DNA of 64,000 nucleotides from Bacillota bacterium (GCA_023417475.1 JAEZFP010000054.1:1-64000); one strand, 5' to 3'. Shown: positions 1 to 9,201, counted from the stretch's first letter. A program made the numbers and translations. Notes: a model not told the origin generated them from the sequence alone.

Positions 1-5
1 TTTTG

Positions 6-31
6 AGTACTTTTTGCGGTCAAAAAGTACT
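6..31. repeat. Perfect 11-bp inverted repeat at the window edge
   Basis: AGTACTTTTTG at 6-16 is mirrored by CAAAAAGTACT at 21-31 around a 4-nt loop. It lies before the DnaA-box array and is followed by a purine-rich stretch to about 90. It could be the terminator or hairpin of a gene lying left of the window. No coding sequence can be supported between 1 and 519. Confidence 0.6.
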
Positions 32-137
32 GCGCCGCCGCAACCGTGGGCGGAAAAGAAAGACAAACGAAAGAAATAGATTTTAGACAACCGAAAATAT
101 GTGAATTTAAAGATTAAACCATCCACCACTACTAACG

Positions 138-455
138 TGTGGATGATTTTTTATTTTCCGGCAAACTGGATATGTGGATAAGTAAGCTTGCTCGAAGTCT
201 CCGCAAGCTGGATATGTGGATAAGTAAGCTTGCTGAGTCGCTCCGCAAGCTGGATATGTGGATAAGTAAGCTTGCTGAGTCGCTCCGCAAGCTGGATATG
301 TGGATAAGTAAGCTTGCCGAGTCGTTCCGCAAGCTGGATTTGTGAATAAGTAAGCTTGCTGAGTCGTTCCGCAAGCTGGATTTGTGAATAAGTCATCTAT
401 TTTTGTGGATAAACGGTGATGTTGGGACGGTGTAAACGATTTGAGTTGTGGATAA
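138..455 (-). repeat. Array 1: tandem 42-bp repeats with DnaA boxes
   Basis: The repeats have an exact 42-bp period. Read on the minus strand, each carries the DnaA box TTATCCACA. On the plus strand TGTGGATAA starts at 173, 215, 257, 299, 404 and 447, and the variant TGTGAATAA (box TTATTCACA) starts at 341 and 383, giving eight boxes that fit TTWTNCACA. A ninth, one-mismatch site lies at 138-146. Between boxes each unit has an inverted repeat AGCTTGC/GCAAGCT with an 11-nt loop. The last boxes break the period: 383 to 404 is 21 bp, or two helical turns, and 404 to 447 is 43 bp. The array lies just downstream of the minus-strand HEPN gene. The short open frames across it are artefacts of a period divisible by three. 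A DnaA-binding role is inferred from the box sequence only. Confidence 0.9.
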
Positions 456-519
456 GTATGGTTTGGGGGGAAGGTTGGATGGGCGCAGAACTTCAATTCC
501 GGGCGAATACCCTTGATTT

Positions 520-921
520 TTAGTTTTCCAATGCTATTTCCGGCGCGAGGCTTAATACAAAGTCTCGAATTTCGTTTGCGCTGCTCAACGCTAACCTCAC
601 ATCTCTTTCCTCCAACATCAATTCCATCGGGTATCTCGGTTGAATCCCATAAGCTGTAAGATCGGAACAGGGATCGGCAATCTCGGCAAAGGTATTGGAC
701 AACTGGGAACAGCGTTTCCGTAATTCGTCTAAATCATGGGTTTTTGGTGGATTTATGCCATGGAGAACGAGATAACCCTTAAGGTGCTTTTCCGCGGATT
801 GTTGGCAATGATAACAGATAATTTCGACAGGAACAGGATGCATTTTTAAAAGATACTTGGCGCTGTTCAAATCCATCGCGGCTAATCTTTGCCACTCCCG
901 GGCCTGATATAGATTACCCAT
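520..921 (-). CDS. HEPN-domain protein (probable toxin of a HEPN/MNT pair)
   Basis: This is a 133-aa all-alpha protein resembling the small HEPN proteins paired with minimal nucleotidyltransferases. The core QQSAEKHLKGYL followed by an HDLDEL stretch is typical of this clade. In characterised HEPN/MNT modules the HEPN protein is a ribonuclease toxin that the nucleotidyltransferase neutralises by AMPylation or polyadenylation. I do not see a clean Rx4-6H catalytic motif, so RNase activity is uncertain. I chose the ATG at 921 because it overlaps the end of the upstream MNT gene by 8 nt. A 12-residue longer start at 957 is possible but lies deep within the MNT coding sequence. It is the last gene of a two-gene operon and is followed by DnaA-box array 1. 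Confidence 0.8.
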   Translation of the reverse strand: MGNLYQAREWQRLAAMDLNSAKYLLKMHPVPVEIICYHCQQSAEKHLKGYLVLHGINPPKTHDLDELRKRCSQLSNTFAEIADPCSDLTAYGIQPRYPMELMLEERDVRLALSSANEIRDFVLSLAPEIALEN

Positions 922-1237
922 ACAGCACCATTCCTTCCAGTACAATTTGCCGTTCAATCGTAGGAGCCAATTGACGCTGTTTAAACTTATTTTCTTTGCT
1001 AACCATCACATCCACCGGCATTGTTTTATGCTCGCGAATTGCTCTATGGATCAAACGCATTGCATCAATTTCTCGTAGATCGGAATTTTCCGACAGTACT
1101 ACATAAATATCTAAATCCGAGTCGGCATGAAATGTCCCTTTTGCGTAGGACCCAAACAGGAAGATCCGCTCCACCGGAACGGTTTTTATAATAATGTCTT
1201 TGAGGGTATTCAGTTCATCTTGGATACGTTTATCCAT
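914..1237 (-). CDS. Minimal nucleotidyltransferase (MNT, antitoxin-type)
   Basis: This is a 107-aa protein with the polymerase-beta-type nucleotidyltransferase signature GSYAKGTFHADSDLDI at about residues 29-44, which contains the GSxAxG loop and the two metal-binding aspartates DxD. The length is typical for MNT-family proteins. In known pairs this protein modifies and inactivates the HEPN toxin. It is the first gene of the operon and is translationally coupled to the HEPN gene through an 8-nt overlap. No clear promoter was picked out in the approximately 400 bp upstream. Confidence 0.85.
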   Translation of the reverse strand: MDKRIQDELNTLKDIIIKTVPVERIFLFGSYAKGTFHADSDLDIYVVLSENSDLREIDAMRLIHRAIREHKTMPVDVMVSKENKFKQRQLAPTIERQIVLEGMVLYG

Positions 1238-1650
1238 ATCAGCACACCCATCTACTTGAATCGTAATTTGACGTCTGCAATATCAATTGCCTGGGGTGGA
1301 AATCCGTTTGGTGTCTTGCCCATCCAACCCAATAAATTCCTTAATTTAATTCTATCATAAAATACATTTCCCTGAAAGAAGGATAGCAAATCGTAGTTTT
1401 TTGACCTGCCAAGACCAGAAGCGCCTAGATAGTTTTTTTATTTCCCAAAACTCCACTTCATCCGGTTTTTCCTATGAAGATTCCTTAAAAAAATTCCGAT
1501 AGGATAATAAACGCCTTTCTCCCACGACGGGATTGCCGAGTTAAACGCAATGCCGCCAAAAAAATAGGCAAAACAAGCAACGAAAGAAGGCGGGATTTCA
1601 TCGCAATCCTTTGATAAAAAACACGACATCATTCAAGGAGGAACATACAA
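1238..1650. other. Intergenic region between MNT and the chemoreceptor
   Basis: This 413-bp region separates two divergent genes and must hold both promoters. It is AT-rich. A 64-aa open frame on the minus strand (1438-1632) has no recognisable domain or ribosome binding site and is probably chance. A Shine-Dalgarno AAGGAGG lies at about 1635-1641, before the chemoreceptor ATG. No riboswitch or strong -35/-10 pair was convincingly recognised. Confidence 0.5.
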
Positions 1651-4134
1651 ATGGGGACCGGTATCAAGAAAGCTAAAATCCGTCGCAAAATATATCTGGG
1701 GTTTATTACGGCGGCGGGATTCGAATTGGCCATCGGGACGTTGGGATTTCTTAAATTGGAGGGATCCTTCGCCGCTCCGCTGGCAGCGGAAACGCTGCCG
1801 ATCGTCGGCTTAGCACTTGGCGGCGCGCTGGTGACGCTGGGTTTGGGCTGGTTGGTCGCCCGCAGTTTTACCAAGTCTTTGCAACGGTTGAGCGCGGTAA
1901 CCGGGCAACTGGCGGCGGCGGACGAGGCGGTCGTAGTTCCGGTGACATCACGAAAGGACCTTGGCGAATTGACGGAGACAGTCGCCAACATGGCGGAAGA
2001 ACTTCGTCAACAGACCGAAAGCAATGGCCGGTTATCCCAAAACGTCTTGACTGTCGGAACGCTCGCCGAGCAAATGGCGCAAGGGGATTTGGATGTTGAC
2101 TTACCTGAGGAGTTGGCGGGTGGCCTGGCGCAAATGCAACAAACCTTACGGGAGTTCATGGCGGAATTGCAGGAAATGGCGCGGCAACAGACCGCCGGCG
2201 CTAGCGATGTTTTCATGCCCGAAGCCAAGTTCGAAGGAGCTTTCCGGACGATGGCGGCCAGTATCAACGCGATGGTCCAAGCGCATATCGCCGTCAAAAA
2301 GCAGACCATGGACTGCGTGGCCGAGTTTGGCAAAGGCAACTTCCGGGCCGTACTGGAACAGTTCCCCGGCCAACAGGCGTTTATCAACGACCATATCGAA
2401 CAATTGCGTCAAAATCTCACCCAATTTATCGCTGAAATGCAGCATATGGCGACTGAGCATGATGCCGGCGCTATTGAGGTATTTCTGCCGGAAGAACAGT
2501 TCCAAGGGGCGTACCGGGAAATGGCGCAAGGCATCAATGCGATGGTGAAGAGTCATATCACGGCGAAAACGAAAGCCATGGCCTGCGTCGCCGAGTTCGC
2601 CAACGGCAATTTCGACGCCGAGTTGGAACAATTCCCGGGCAAAAAAGCGTTTATCAACGATAATATCGAAGGGCTGCGGCATAATGTCACCCAATTGATC
2701 AATGAAATAAAAGCTATGTCCGACCAGCACGATGCCGGCGATATCGACGTCTTTATGCCGGAGGAACAGTTCCAAGGGGCTTATCGTGTGATGGCGCAGG
2801 GTGTCAATGCGATGGTCAAAGGCCATATCGCCGTGAAAAAGAAAGCCATGGCTTGCGTGGCCGAGTTCGCCAAAGGCAATTTCGACGCCCAACTGGAACA
2901 ATTCCCGGGCAAAAAGGCATTTATTAATGATCATATCGAAGGATTGCGCCAGAACCTCCAAGAGGTCAATGGCGAGATTCAGAAGCTGATCGCGGCGGCG
3001 CAAGCGGGCCGGTTACAAGAACGGGCCGCCGCCCAACGGTTCACAGGGGATTGGGCGCTGCTGATCGAGGGCGTAAATGGAATATTGGACGGCATTACCG
3101 AGCCGATCCGGGAAGCGGCGACAGTGCTGGCGGAAGTGTCGCGCGGCAACCTGTCCTGCAGCGTGATAGGGGATTATCAGGGCGATCACGCCCAAATCAA
3201 AGATGCGCTCAACGATACGATCGATAACTTAAACGAGGTGATTGGGGAGATTCGCCAAGCCACGGAACAGGTGGCGCTTGGTTCCAATCACGTGGCTAAC
3301 TCTTCGCAAGCCCTATCGCAAGGATCGACGGAACAGGCCAGTTCTTTGGAGGAGATTACTTCGTCCATCGCCGAAATCGCTTCCCAAACCAAACAAAACG
3401 CGCTCAACGCCGACCGGGCCAACAACCTGGTCACTTCGGCCAAAGAAAGCGCTTTGAACGGCGACGAACGGATGCAACAGTTGGCGAAAGCGATGGCTGA
3501 AATCAAAGAAGCCTCGCATAGCATCTCCAAGATTATCAAGGTAATTGATGAAATTGCCTTCCAAACCAATATCCTGGCTCTAAACGCCGCCGTGGAAGCG
3601 GCCCGGGCCGGTCAACACGGCAAAGGATTTGCGGTTGTGGCCGAAGAGGTCCGCAATTTAGCCTCCCGGAGCGCCGGAGCGGCCAAGGAGACCGCCGCAA
3701 TGATCGAGGGTTCGATCGATAAGGTTCAAACCGGAACCGCCATTACCACCGAGACCGTCACCGCCTTGCACGCCATTGTCGAGACTGTCTCCGCTGTCGC
3801 CAGCCTGGTCGGGGAGATTGCCGTCGCTTCCAATCAGCAGGCTTCCGGCATAACCCAGATCAATACCGGACTGGAACAAGTCTCCCAAGTGACCTTGACC
3901 AATACGGCGACCGCCGAGGAGTCGGCGGCAACGAGCGAGGAGTTGTCCAGCCAGGCTGAATTTTTGAAAGGCATGGTGGAACGGTTCCAACTGAACGAAC
4001 CAACCGGAGTGGAAACCCGGTCGGTCGCCGCGTTGCCCAACGGTATCAACGCCATGGCGGCGACCCACAAATCTCCGGCGGCCTTTGAAACGAAAAAAAG
4101 CCTTTTCCAAGGGAATGATTTCGGGAAATACTAA
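1651..4134 (+). CDS. Methyl-accepting chemotaxis protein with tandem HAMP-like repeats
   Basis: This is an 827-aa transducer. Two membrane segments (about residues 14-34 and 49-70) are separated by only some 14 residues, so there is no periplasmic ligand domain and sensing is probably cytoplasmic or membrane-based. A HAMP region follows, then a series of near-identical 90-residue units with conserved EQFPGKKAFIND and FQGAYR segments. Two units are complete (DNA 2341-2610 and 2611-2880), with partial units on either side. A further HAMP-like region leads to the signalling hairpin near residues 635-660 with the canonical EIAFQTNILALNAAVEAARAG tip that contacts CheA/CheW. There is no C-terminal CheR-tethering pentapeptide. 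The unit similarity is also visible in DNA, suggesting recent duplication. No che genes are nearby, so it must work with a remote chemotaxis cluster. Confidence 0.93.
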   Translation: MGTGIKKAKIRRKIYLGFITAAGFELAIGTLGFLKLEGSFAAPLAAETLPIVGLALGGALVTLGLGWLVARSFTKSLQRLSAVTGQLAAADEAVVVPVTSRKDLGELTETVANMAEELRQQTESNGRLSQNVLTVGTLAEQMAQGDLDVDLPEELAGGLAQMQQTLREFMAELQEMARQQTAGASDVFMPEAKFEGAFRTMAASINAMVQAHIAVKKQTMDCVAEFGKGNFRAVLEQFPGQQAFINDHIEQLRQNLTQFIAEMQHMATEHDAGAIEVFLPEEQFQGAYREMAQGINAMVKSHITAKTKAMACVAEFANGNFDAELEQFPGKKAFINDNIEGLRHNVTQLINEIKAMSDQHDAGDIDVFMPEEQFQGAYRVMAQGVNAMVKGHIAVKKKAMACVAEFAKGNFDAQLEQFPGKKAFINDHIEGLRQNLQEVNGEIQKLIAAAQAGRLQERAAAQRFTGDWALLIEGVNGILDGITEPIREAATVLAEVSRGNLSCSVIGDYQGDHAQIKDALNDTIDNLNEVIGEIRQATEQVALGSNHVANSSQALSQGSTEQASSLEEITSSIAEIASQTKQNALNADRANNLVTSAKESALNGDERMQQLAKAMAEIKEASHSISKIIKVIDEIAFQTNILALNAAVEAARAGQHGKGFAVVAEEVRNLASRSAGAAKETAAMIEGSIDKVQTGTAITTETVTALHAIVETVSAVASLVGEIAVASNQQASGITQINTGLEQVSQVTLTNTATAEESAATSEELSSQAEFLKGMVERFQLNEPTGVETRSVAALPNGINAMAATHKSPAAFETKKSLFQGNDFGKY
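2131..2970 (+). repeat. 270-bp tandem repeats inside the chemoreceptor gene
   Basis: The block beginning with the GNFxAxLEQFPG codons starts at 2341, 2611 and 2881, exactly 270 bp apart. The left flank from about 2131 is a more diverged partial copy and the right copy ends near 2970. Such repeats can expand or contract by recombination and would change the length of the cytoplasmic stalk by 90 residues per step. Confidence 0.85.
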
Positions 4135-4150
4135 AAAGTTCGACCATGTT

Positions 4151-4202
4151 GTAAAAAAGAAAGCGATGCTTTTCCCGGAAGGGAGCGGCATCGCTTTTTT
4201 AC
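4151..4202 (+). terminator. Rho-independent terminator of the chemoreceptor gene
   Basis: AAAGCGATGC at 4160-4169 pairs with GCATCGCTTT from 4188, followed by a T-run ending at 4200. The flanking A-tract at 4153-4158 extends the stem, so it could also act in the opposite direction. Confidence 0.9.
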
Positions 4203-4238
4203 AATTGCGGGTTAACCAAACGTTCCGCCCTTTCCACC

Positions 4239-4267
4239 TTGCGCCGCTTATCCCAATCCGGTATAAT
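4239..4267 (+). promoter_or_regulatory. Sigma-A-type promoter for the small gene at 4317
   Basis: TTGCGC at 4239-4244 and TATAAT at 4262-4267 are separated by 17 bp. The start of transcription would fall about 40 nt before the ATG at 4317. Confidence 0.7.
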
Positions 4268-4316
4268 TTGTCTGAACATTCTCCGACAATCCATCCGAAC
4301 TTAGAAAGGACACCCC

Positions 4317-4559
4317 ATGAACGAATACCTGCAAAACGTCTACGACAGTGTTTTTGATCTCGTTTATCAAAGCGCCCTGGACCGGAAGGCTCACGATCCC
4401 TCCTTCACCAAAGACCAGCTCCAAGAATTGCTGCAAACCTACTATGTCAATATCGACAATAATTGGGAGGGGCGCGGCGAGATTAAAGAGACCGAACTGG
4501 CGGCGACCGTCGCCGCTTATGAAGTCGTGTTGGCCAATTGGGATGGGGAGCAAGTGTGA
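4317..4559 (+). CDS. Small acidic hypothetical protein
   Basis: This is an 80-aa acidic soluble protein with no membrane segment and no domain I recognise. The sequence looks alpha-helical, with an aromatic YYVNIDNNWEGRG segment in the middle. A good promoter (4239-4267), an AGAAAGGA ribosome binding site and a position between two terminated units support it as a real monocistronic gene. Its end is only 27 bp from the stop of the convergent ger operon. No function is proposed. Confidence 0.6.
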   Translation: MNEYLQNVYDSVFDLVYQSALDRKAHDPSFTKDQLQELLQTYYVNIDNNWEGRGEIKETELAATVAAYEVVLANWDGEQV

Positions 4560-4586
4560 CCGCCAGTATTGGACAAGCAAATCAAG

Positions 4587-5723
4587 TCAGCGTAAAACGC
4601 CATTTCCCAGAATTTTCACTTTAACGCGGACCTGAAATTTAACCGAGGGAAAGGTGCGTTTCCAATCCGTACGCTCCCAAACGCGTTGATGTTGGACCCG
4701 CAATTGTTCGCCAAAATCAATGATATCCGAGTTATAATATTGAAGTCTCCGTATGACCGCAACTAACTCCGGTTGAAGCGCATTTTGCATCGTCCGTTCT
4801 AACCGTTGGAAGTCCTCTGGAGAAGTGGCGTTGAAACCTCTTCCTGTCAATTCACTGATTTTTCCTTGGATCGTTACTTGAACGGTAAAATCCGGCAAAC
4901 CACGACGCATGACGACTTTGATCTTGGATTTGGCATAGGAGTTCCGTAGCGTAACAGCGCCTCCGGGAATTGAAACCGTCAGTCCGCCCTCTTTTAATAA
5001 GCCGGTGATCATCCCGAACAGTTGCGTCTCACGGGGGGTTAACTCACCGGTCATGCGGTTCCCTGTAAAGGCGGCCAATCCCGCCTCGATATATTGCCCT
5101 TCGGAGGGGTCAAATCCGATTAAAGGGGCATAAGCGTCTTTGGTCGGGTGGTCTATCTTTTGCTGAAACAGCCAGATCGGAATAAAATAGGTCCGGTCGT
5201 ATTTAACGATAGATTGAGCTGTCTGGACAAACATCAGTCCCGGCAAGATGGTTTGGGATGGTGTTGCCGACAATAAGTCCTTGGCTGAAAGCCCTTTGGT
5301 GATAAAGATTAACGCTTGCGGCGGCGATTTTGGGTTCCGCGTCAGGAATTCAAGTAATGGAGCGACTCCAATGCGTGCCGCTTCAGCGCCAATAATAATC
5401 GACTTGTTTTGTTGTACGACCAAATCACGGTAAGTTTTGGTTTGTAAAACAAGTAAAGCGTCATTGACGGTTTTGGCCGTAACGCTTACCGTATTAAAGG
5501 TTTTCTCCGCCATTGAAACGGAACCGCCTTGGATTCCCGGGGGAAGCATTTTTTGCGGCATCGGAATTTGAACCGAGAGGAGTATCCCGGCGGGAGGGTT
5601 GGCATCAATGCCAATCGTTGTCACAAAACCGCGTTGATCAGCTTCTTCAAAATCCCAACATCCGGTCAATAACAGCGGTGTTATCAATATTAACATCAAC
5701 AAACGGATGGGGTTCCGCATCAT
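4587..5723 (-). CDS. Spore germination lipoprotein, Ger(x)C family (GerKC-like)
   Basis: This is a 378-aa lipoprotein of the GerAC/GerKC family, the C subunit of nutrient germinant receptors in the spore inner membrane. From the ATG at 5723 there is a short basic N-terminus, a hydrophobic stretch and the lipobox LLTGC, followed by the family-typical CWDFEEADQRGFV segment near the mature N-terminus. The start overlaps the GerKB stop by four bases (ATGA), showing translational coupling. An in-frame extension to 5801 would place extra residues before the signal peptide and is unlikely. It is the last gene of the KA-KB-KC operon. Confidence 0.92.
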   Translation of the reverse strand: MMRNPIRLLMLILITPLLLTGCWDFEEADQRGFVTTIGIDANPPAGILLSVQIPMPQKMLPPGIQGGSVSMAEKTFNTVSVTAKTVNDALLVLQTKTYRDLVVQQNKSIIIGAEAARIGVAPLLEFLTRNPKSPPQALIFITKGLSAKDLLSATPSQTILPGLMFVQTAQSIVKYDRTYFIPIWLFQQKIDHPTKDAYAPLIGFDPSEGQYIEAGLAAFTGNRMTGELTPRETQLFGMITGLLKEGGLTVSIPGGAVTLRNSYAKSKIKVVMRRGLPDFTVQVTIQGKISELTGRGFNATSPEDFQRLERTMQNALQPELVAVIRRLQYYNSDIIDFGEQLRVQHQRVWERTDWKRTFPSVKFQVRVKVKILGNGVLR

Positions 5724-6829
5724 GCATTCCGCCTTATTCCACGGATCAATGCCATAAAATAAATTAAGAGCGGATATCCCACCACCGGCAGCATGCTCCA
5801 TTGCCGGAAATCGGCAAACCAGCGGGTTACAGTGCTACTGTTTGGGAATAGCAGGGCAGATCCCCCAACCAGCAATAGTAAAACCAAAATGACGATTGGA
5901 TAATTCAGTTTTGAACAGATTTGGGTGATGCCGTTGCCGAGCAACGAAAAAAAGAAAGCGGTCGCGACGAGAAACATAGTCAGCCAGACGATTAGAAACA
6001 GCGGCCCGACTTGTTCCAACACCAGGTAGGGAAGGTTGATCCGTTGAATAAGCGCCAGATTTGGCCAGATAAACCGTTCGGTGTAAGCCGCCCCGAAGAC
6101 GCCAATCGTTCCAACAATTTCAGTTAAGAAGACCAAAAGGGTGAAGCCGGAGACGCCGAAGGTAATGGATTTGATTTTTAGCGGTTGGTCCAGGACAGGA
6201 TAGAATAAGAAAATGGTTAATAACGGGAAAAAGGCGTTAGTGAGTTTCAAACCTCCCATGCAATAATCAAGCGGCGGGGCGCTGATCAACGGTAAAACGT
6301 GGGAAACAGTAAAGTTTTGAAAAGCGAAGATTTGCATGACGACTCGAAAAAATACGGCGGGGATCAAGACAAAGGATGCCATACGTCCAACCGCGCCCAG
6401 TCCTTTCACGGCGATATAGCCGCTGCCGATCAAAAAGAAAAACAAAGATACCCAAATCGGTGTCCGATCGAGCATATACGTTAAAACCAGGTCGACCGCA
6501 TCGCGGATGGAGAGGATCAACCAACCCCAAATCATACTTAAGAATAATAAATTGCCGAGCAATGCCAAGGGCTTTCCAATTACCAGCGGTGCCGCCCCAA
6601 TGAGGTTCATGCTGGGAAAACGTCGTTGGAAATCCACAATGACAAAGATCATCGGCACCACCAGGATAAAGGCAATCCCGATGGTCCAGTAACCACTCGC
6701 CCCGCTGCTTTTCGTGGCAATGTCCGGCAGATTTAGAAAATCCAGCCCTAATATGGAAATCATTAAAATTGCCAAGTATGTTCCAGATGACAGCGAGGGT
6801 TTTCCATTTTGGCAAGTCTCATAGAACAT
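5720..6829 (-). CDS. Spore germination permease-like protein, GerB family (GerKB-like)
   Basis: This is an integral membrane protein of about 369 aa related to the amino acid/polyamine permease fold, with about ten hydrophobic segments beginning around the GTYLAILMISILGL region. In GerA-type receptors the B subunit binds the germinant and works with the A and C subunits in the spore inner membrane. The ATG at 6829 overlaps the GerKA stop (TAATG arrangement). An upstream in-frame start at 6856 would add nine residues and cannot be excluded. It sits between KA and KC in the usual order. Confidence 0.92.
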   Translation of the reverse strand: MFYETCQNGKPSLSSGTYLAILMISILGLDFLNLPDIATKSSGASGYWTIGIAFILVVPMIFVIVDFQRRFPSMNLIGAAPLVIGKPLALLGNLLFLSMIWGWLILSIRDAVDLVLTYMLDRTPIWVSLFFFLIGSGYIAVKGLGAVGRMASFVLIPAVFFRVVMQIFAFQNFTVSHVLPLISAPPLDYCMGGLKLTNAFFPLLTIFLFYPVLDQPLKIKSITFGVSGFTLLVFLTEIVGTIGVFGAAYTERFIWPNLALIQRINLPYLVLEQVGPLFLIVWLTMFLVATAFFFSLLGNGITQICSKLNYPIVILVLLLLVGGSALLFPNSSTVTRWFADFRQWSMLPVVGYPLLIYFMALIRGIRRNA

Positions 6830-8309
6830 TATTGCTTCGGCCCTTTCTTTCTCCATTGGAAACGCTCCCGATCGTTTGGATGGTAAGTATTAAACCGCCG
6901 CGCCAATCCGATCGGCCGGCGCAACACCGTATCAATCAAACTCCGGAACGAAATAGGACTCCATGGCGCGAGATATGGAGTTCCGAAGGAATTCTGGGTG
7001 ACCGCGTTGGTCAGAATCATAATTCCGACGATGGTATAACCGAAAAGTCCGGTAAAAGCGGCGGCTAGAATCAGGATAAACTTTAAGATACGCCATGACA
7101 GTCCGATACTATAATTTGGGCCGGAGTAAGATGCAATCGCCGTTAAAATCACAATCACCAGCGTAGCGTTGGATACCATCCCGGCGGCGATCACGGCGGA
7201 GCTGAGTACGATTCCGGCCGTTATCCCCAGCGTCTGGCTGATGGGGATAGGTAACCGCAGACTGGCTTCGCGGAAAACTTCAACAATGAGTTCCATCCCT
7301 AAAAGTTCGATAATTAGGGGAACCGCGACTCCCATTCGGCTACCTGAGATATTTAAAGCGAAGCGGATTGGCAACAGTCCGGGTTCACCCCGACTAAGGC
7401 GAGATACAGTCCGGGTAAGGCAACGGCGATATTGTTTCCGAGGATTCGGAAGAAGCGGAGGAAACTACCGAACCAAAAACCGAAATAATAGTCATCGGGA
7501 CTTTGGTATAGCTCATTGATGGTTACCGGCACCAAAATAGCTTGGGGACTTCCATCTACCAAAATTGCGATTCGACCCTCCAAAATCGCCGCATTGACCT
7601 TATCCGGACGTTCGGTGTTTTGGGTTAAGGGAAACAGGGACCAGGGGTTGTCGGTGATTAATTGCTCAAGGTAGCCGCTGTCGATAATACCGTCAATTTC
7701 AAAAGAGTGAAGACGGCGTTGCGTTTCGGTAAGGGCTTCGGTATTGACTAGGTGGTTTAGATAACCAATGATAATGTCCGTTTTCATATGGGACCCGAGT
7801 GTTATTTTCGCTAAAACCAAATCACGACTTTTAATGCTCTGCCTGATTAATGCCACATTATCACCAATCGCTTCCGTAAAAGAAAGCTGCGGCCCTCGAA
7901 CCGTTCGCTCAATGACCGGCTCAGTTAACTGACGTTTGACGACTTTCGCAGTATCGAAGGAGTAAACAACTGGATTGCCTGCTAAATGGGCCAACGTTTT
8001 TCCAATCAGTAAATCGGCGATGACGTCATCCATATTATTGCGTTCGAGTCGGCCTTTGGCGGTAAGCAGGGGCAATATCCGATCCCATTTGAGCATGTGA
8101 GTCCGTCGTTCAAATTTTTCTTCCAGGGGGAGTTGGCGGAGTGAGCTCAAACAATGGCGTTCGATTTCGGCCGGGTCGACTAATGAATTGATATAGATCA
8201 GCGTTAAAAACCCCTCGACGAATTGCTCGGAATAAAGGTCGAAAGAGTTGTTTAATTCGCAGGTGATATGGTCTAGAAAATCCTTAGAGGATGTAAAAAC
8301 GGTCCCCAA
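6829..8309 (-). pseudogene. Spore germination protein GerA family (GerKA-like), frameshifted
   Basis: The A subunit of the germinant receptor is split between two frames. The first part (8309 to about 7380, TTG start with a GGAG ribosome site) contains the N-terminal cytoplasmic domain and the hallmark GRIAILVDGSP and QSPDDYY segments, ending at ALPGLYLALVGVNP. The second part (about 7378 to 6829) resumes at LLPIRFALNISGSR and carries the remaining membrane segments. Joining them needs one extra base near 7379-7383, in a short CC/GGG run; restoring one G gives a continuous protein of normal family length. It may be a true inactivation, a phase-variable site or a sequence error. The rest of both halves shows no further damage, which favours an error or a recent mutation. 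Confidence 0.85.
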
Positions 8310-8568
8310 AATTCCACTCCGATTCCTCTGTTTTGATGGAATTAGGATTTGTTTGAGGAAGAAATTTTATCCGCTTTTCCTTGACGCATAAGTTGATTAC
8401 CGATAACCGAAATTATTATTGACCGAGTTATCGGGAATGACCAAACTTAAATTAGTTGCAAAACTAGAACGATAAAAAGAACGACAAATCCGTATTTATC
8501 CTTCGGAATTGCCGTTCAAAGAAGTAACTAGTTGAAATGGTTTTTGGTTATTGAATATCTTTAACAAA
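8310..8568. other. Intergenic region upstream of the ger operon
   Basis: This 259-bp AT-rich region lies before the TTG start of gerKA, with GGAG seven bases ahead of that start. It should hold a forespore-type promoter, but no convincing sigma-G match was found by eye. The 3' end of the minus-strand nitroreductase gene lies just to the right, and no clear terminator for it was seen. Confidence 0.4.
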
Positions 8569-9201
8569 TTAGTTCCCCCATTTGTTGAAGTGGATCCGTT
8601 CCGCGGCGCGGACGCTATGTTGCACGACGGGTTTGGCCTGCTCATCAGGATATCCCAAGGCAAGATAGCAGGGAATTTCATAATCGGCGGGGATTTGCGC
8701 AACCGTTTTGATATGCGCTATTTCCGTTGCGGCAGGAATTCGGATCACGCCATAGATTCCTTCATTGGCTGCAGCCAGTAAAATATTTTCGATGCAACAC
8801 CAGATGGAGGCGAAACCGTTTAACGCGAATAGGGTTTGGGGTTGCAACAGCGGAGTGGTCTGGCGAAAACAGGAAATAATGATGCAGCCGGCGTTACGTA
8901 ACATCCGGTATTGCTTGGGGATCGCGTCAAGATACATTTGGCGCTGGGTTTCGTCAACCAATCCCCAACTGTCGATGATCGTTTTGGCGTCCGCTGCGGT
9001 CATGTCTTGATTGATCCGGCGCAGCAGTTCGAGTTTGGCCGCGCCTTCCCTGACCACAATAAATTCCCACTCCCGTAGGTGGTTATTGGTCGGCGCCCGC
9101 AACCCCGCGTCAATCATCTTTTGAATAACTTCCGTGCTAACTTCCTGCTCCCTAAAATCCCGGACTGTCCGGCGTGCGTAAATCGCTTCATATAAATCCA
9201 T
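8569..9201 (-). CDS. Nitroreductase-family FMN oxidoreductase
   Basis: This 210-aa protein is of the nitroreductase/NADH-dependent flavin reductase type. The N-terminal YEAIYARRTVRDFREQEV segment contains the Arg residues that bind FMN phosphate, and RAPTNNHLREWEFIVV is the second cofactor segment. Substrate cannot be predicted. The ATG at 9201 is preceded by GGGAGG at good spacing; an upstream extension to 9294 would run through the promoter and is rejected. A near-consensus promoter lies at 9242-9270. The gene is divergent from a TetR regulator, which may control it. Confidence 0.9.
   Translation of the reverse strand: MDLYEAIYARRTVRDFREQEVSTEVIQKMIDAGLRAPTNNHLREWEFIVVREGAAKLELLRRINQDMTAADAKTIIDSWGLVDETQRQMYLDAIPKQYRMLRNAGCIIISCFRQTTPLLQPQTLFALNGFASIWCCIENILLAAANEGIYGVIRIPAATEIAHIKTVAQIPADYEIPCYLALGYPDEQAKPVVQHSVRAAERIHFNKWGN

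Noticed and set aside
107..496. Open frames of 68 to 129 aa on both strands across array 1
   Set aside because: They only encode 14-residue repeats because the period is divisible by three. There is no ribosome site, and all frames are open equally.
1438..1632. 64-aa minus-strand open frame
   Set aside because: No domain, no ribosome site, and it occupies the divergent promoter region.
2146..3003. 285-aa antisense frame in the chemoreceptor gene
   Set aside because: A mirror of the repeat-rich coding sequence; no homology expected and no start signal.
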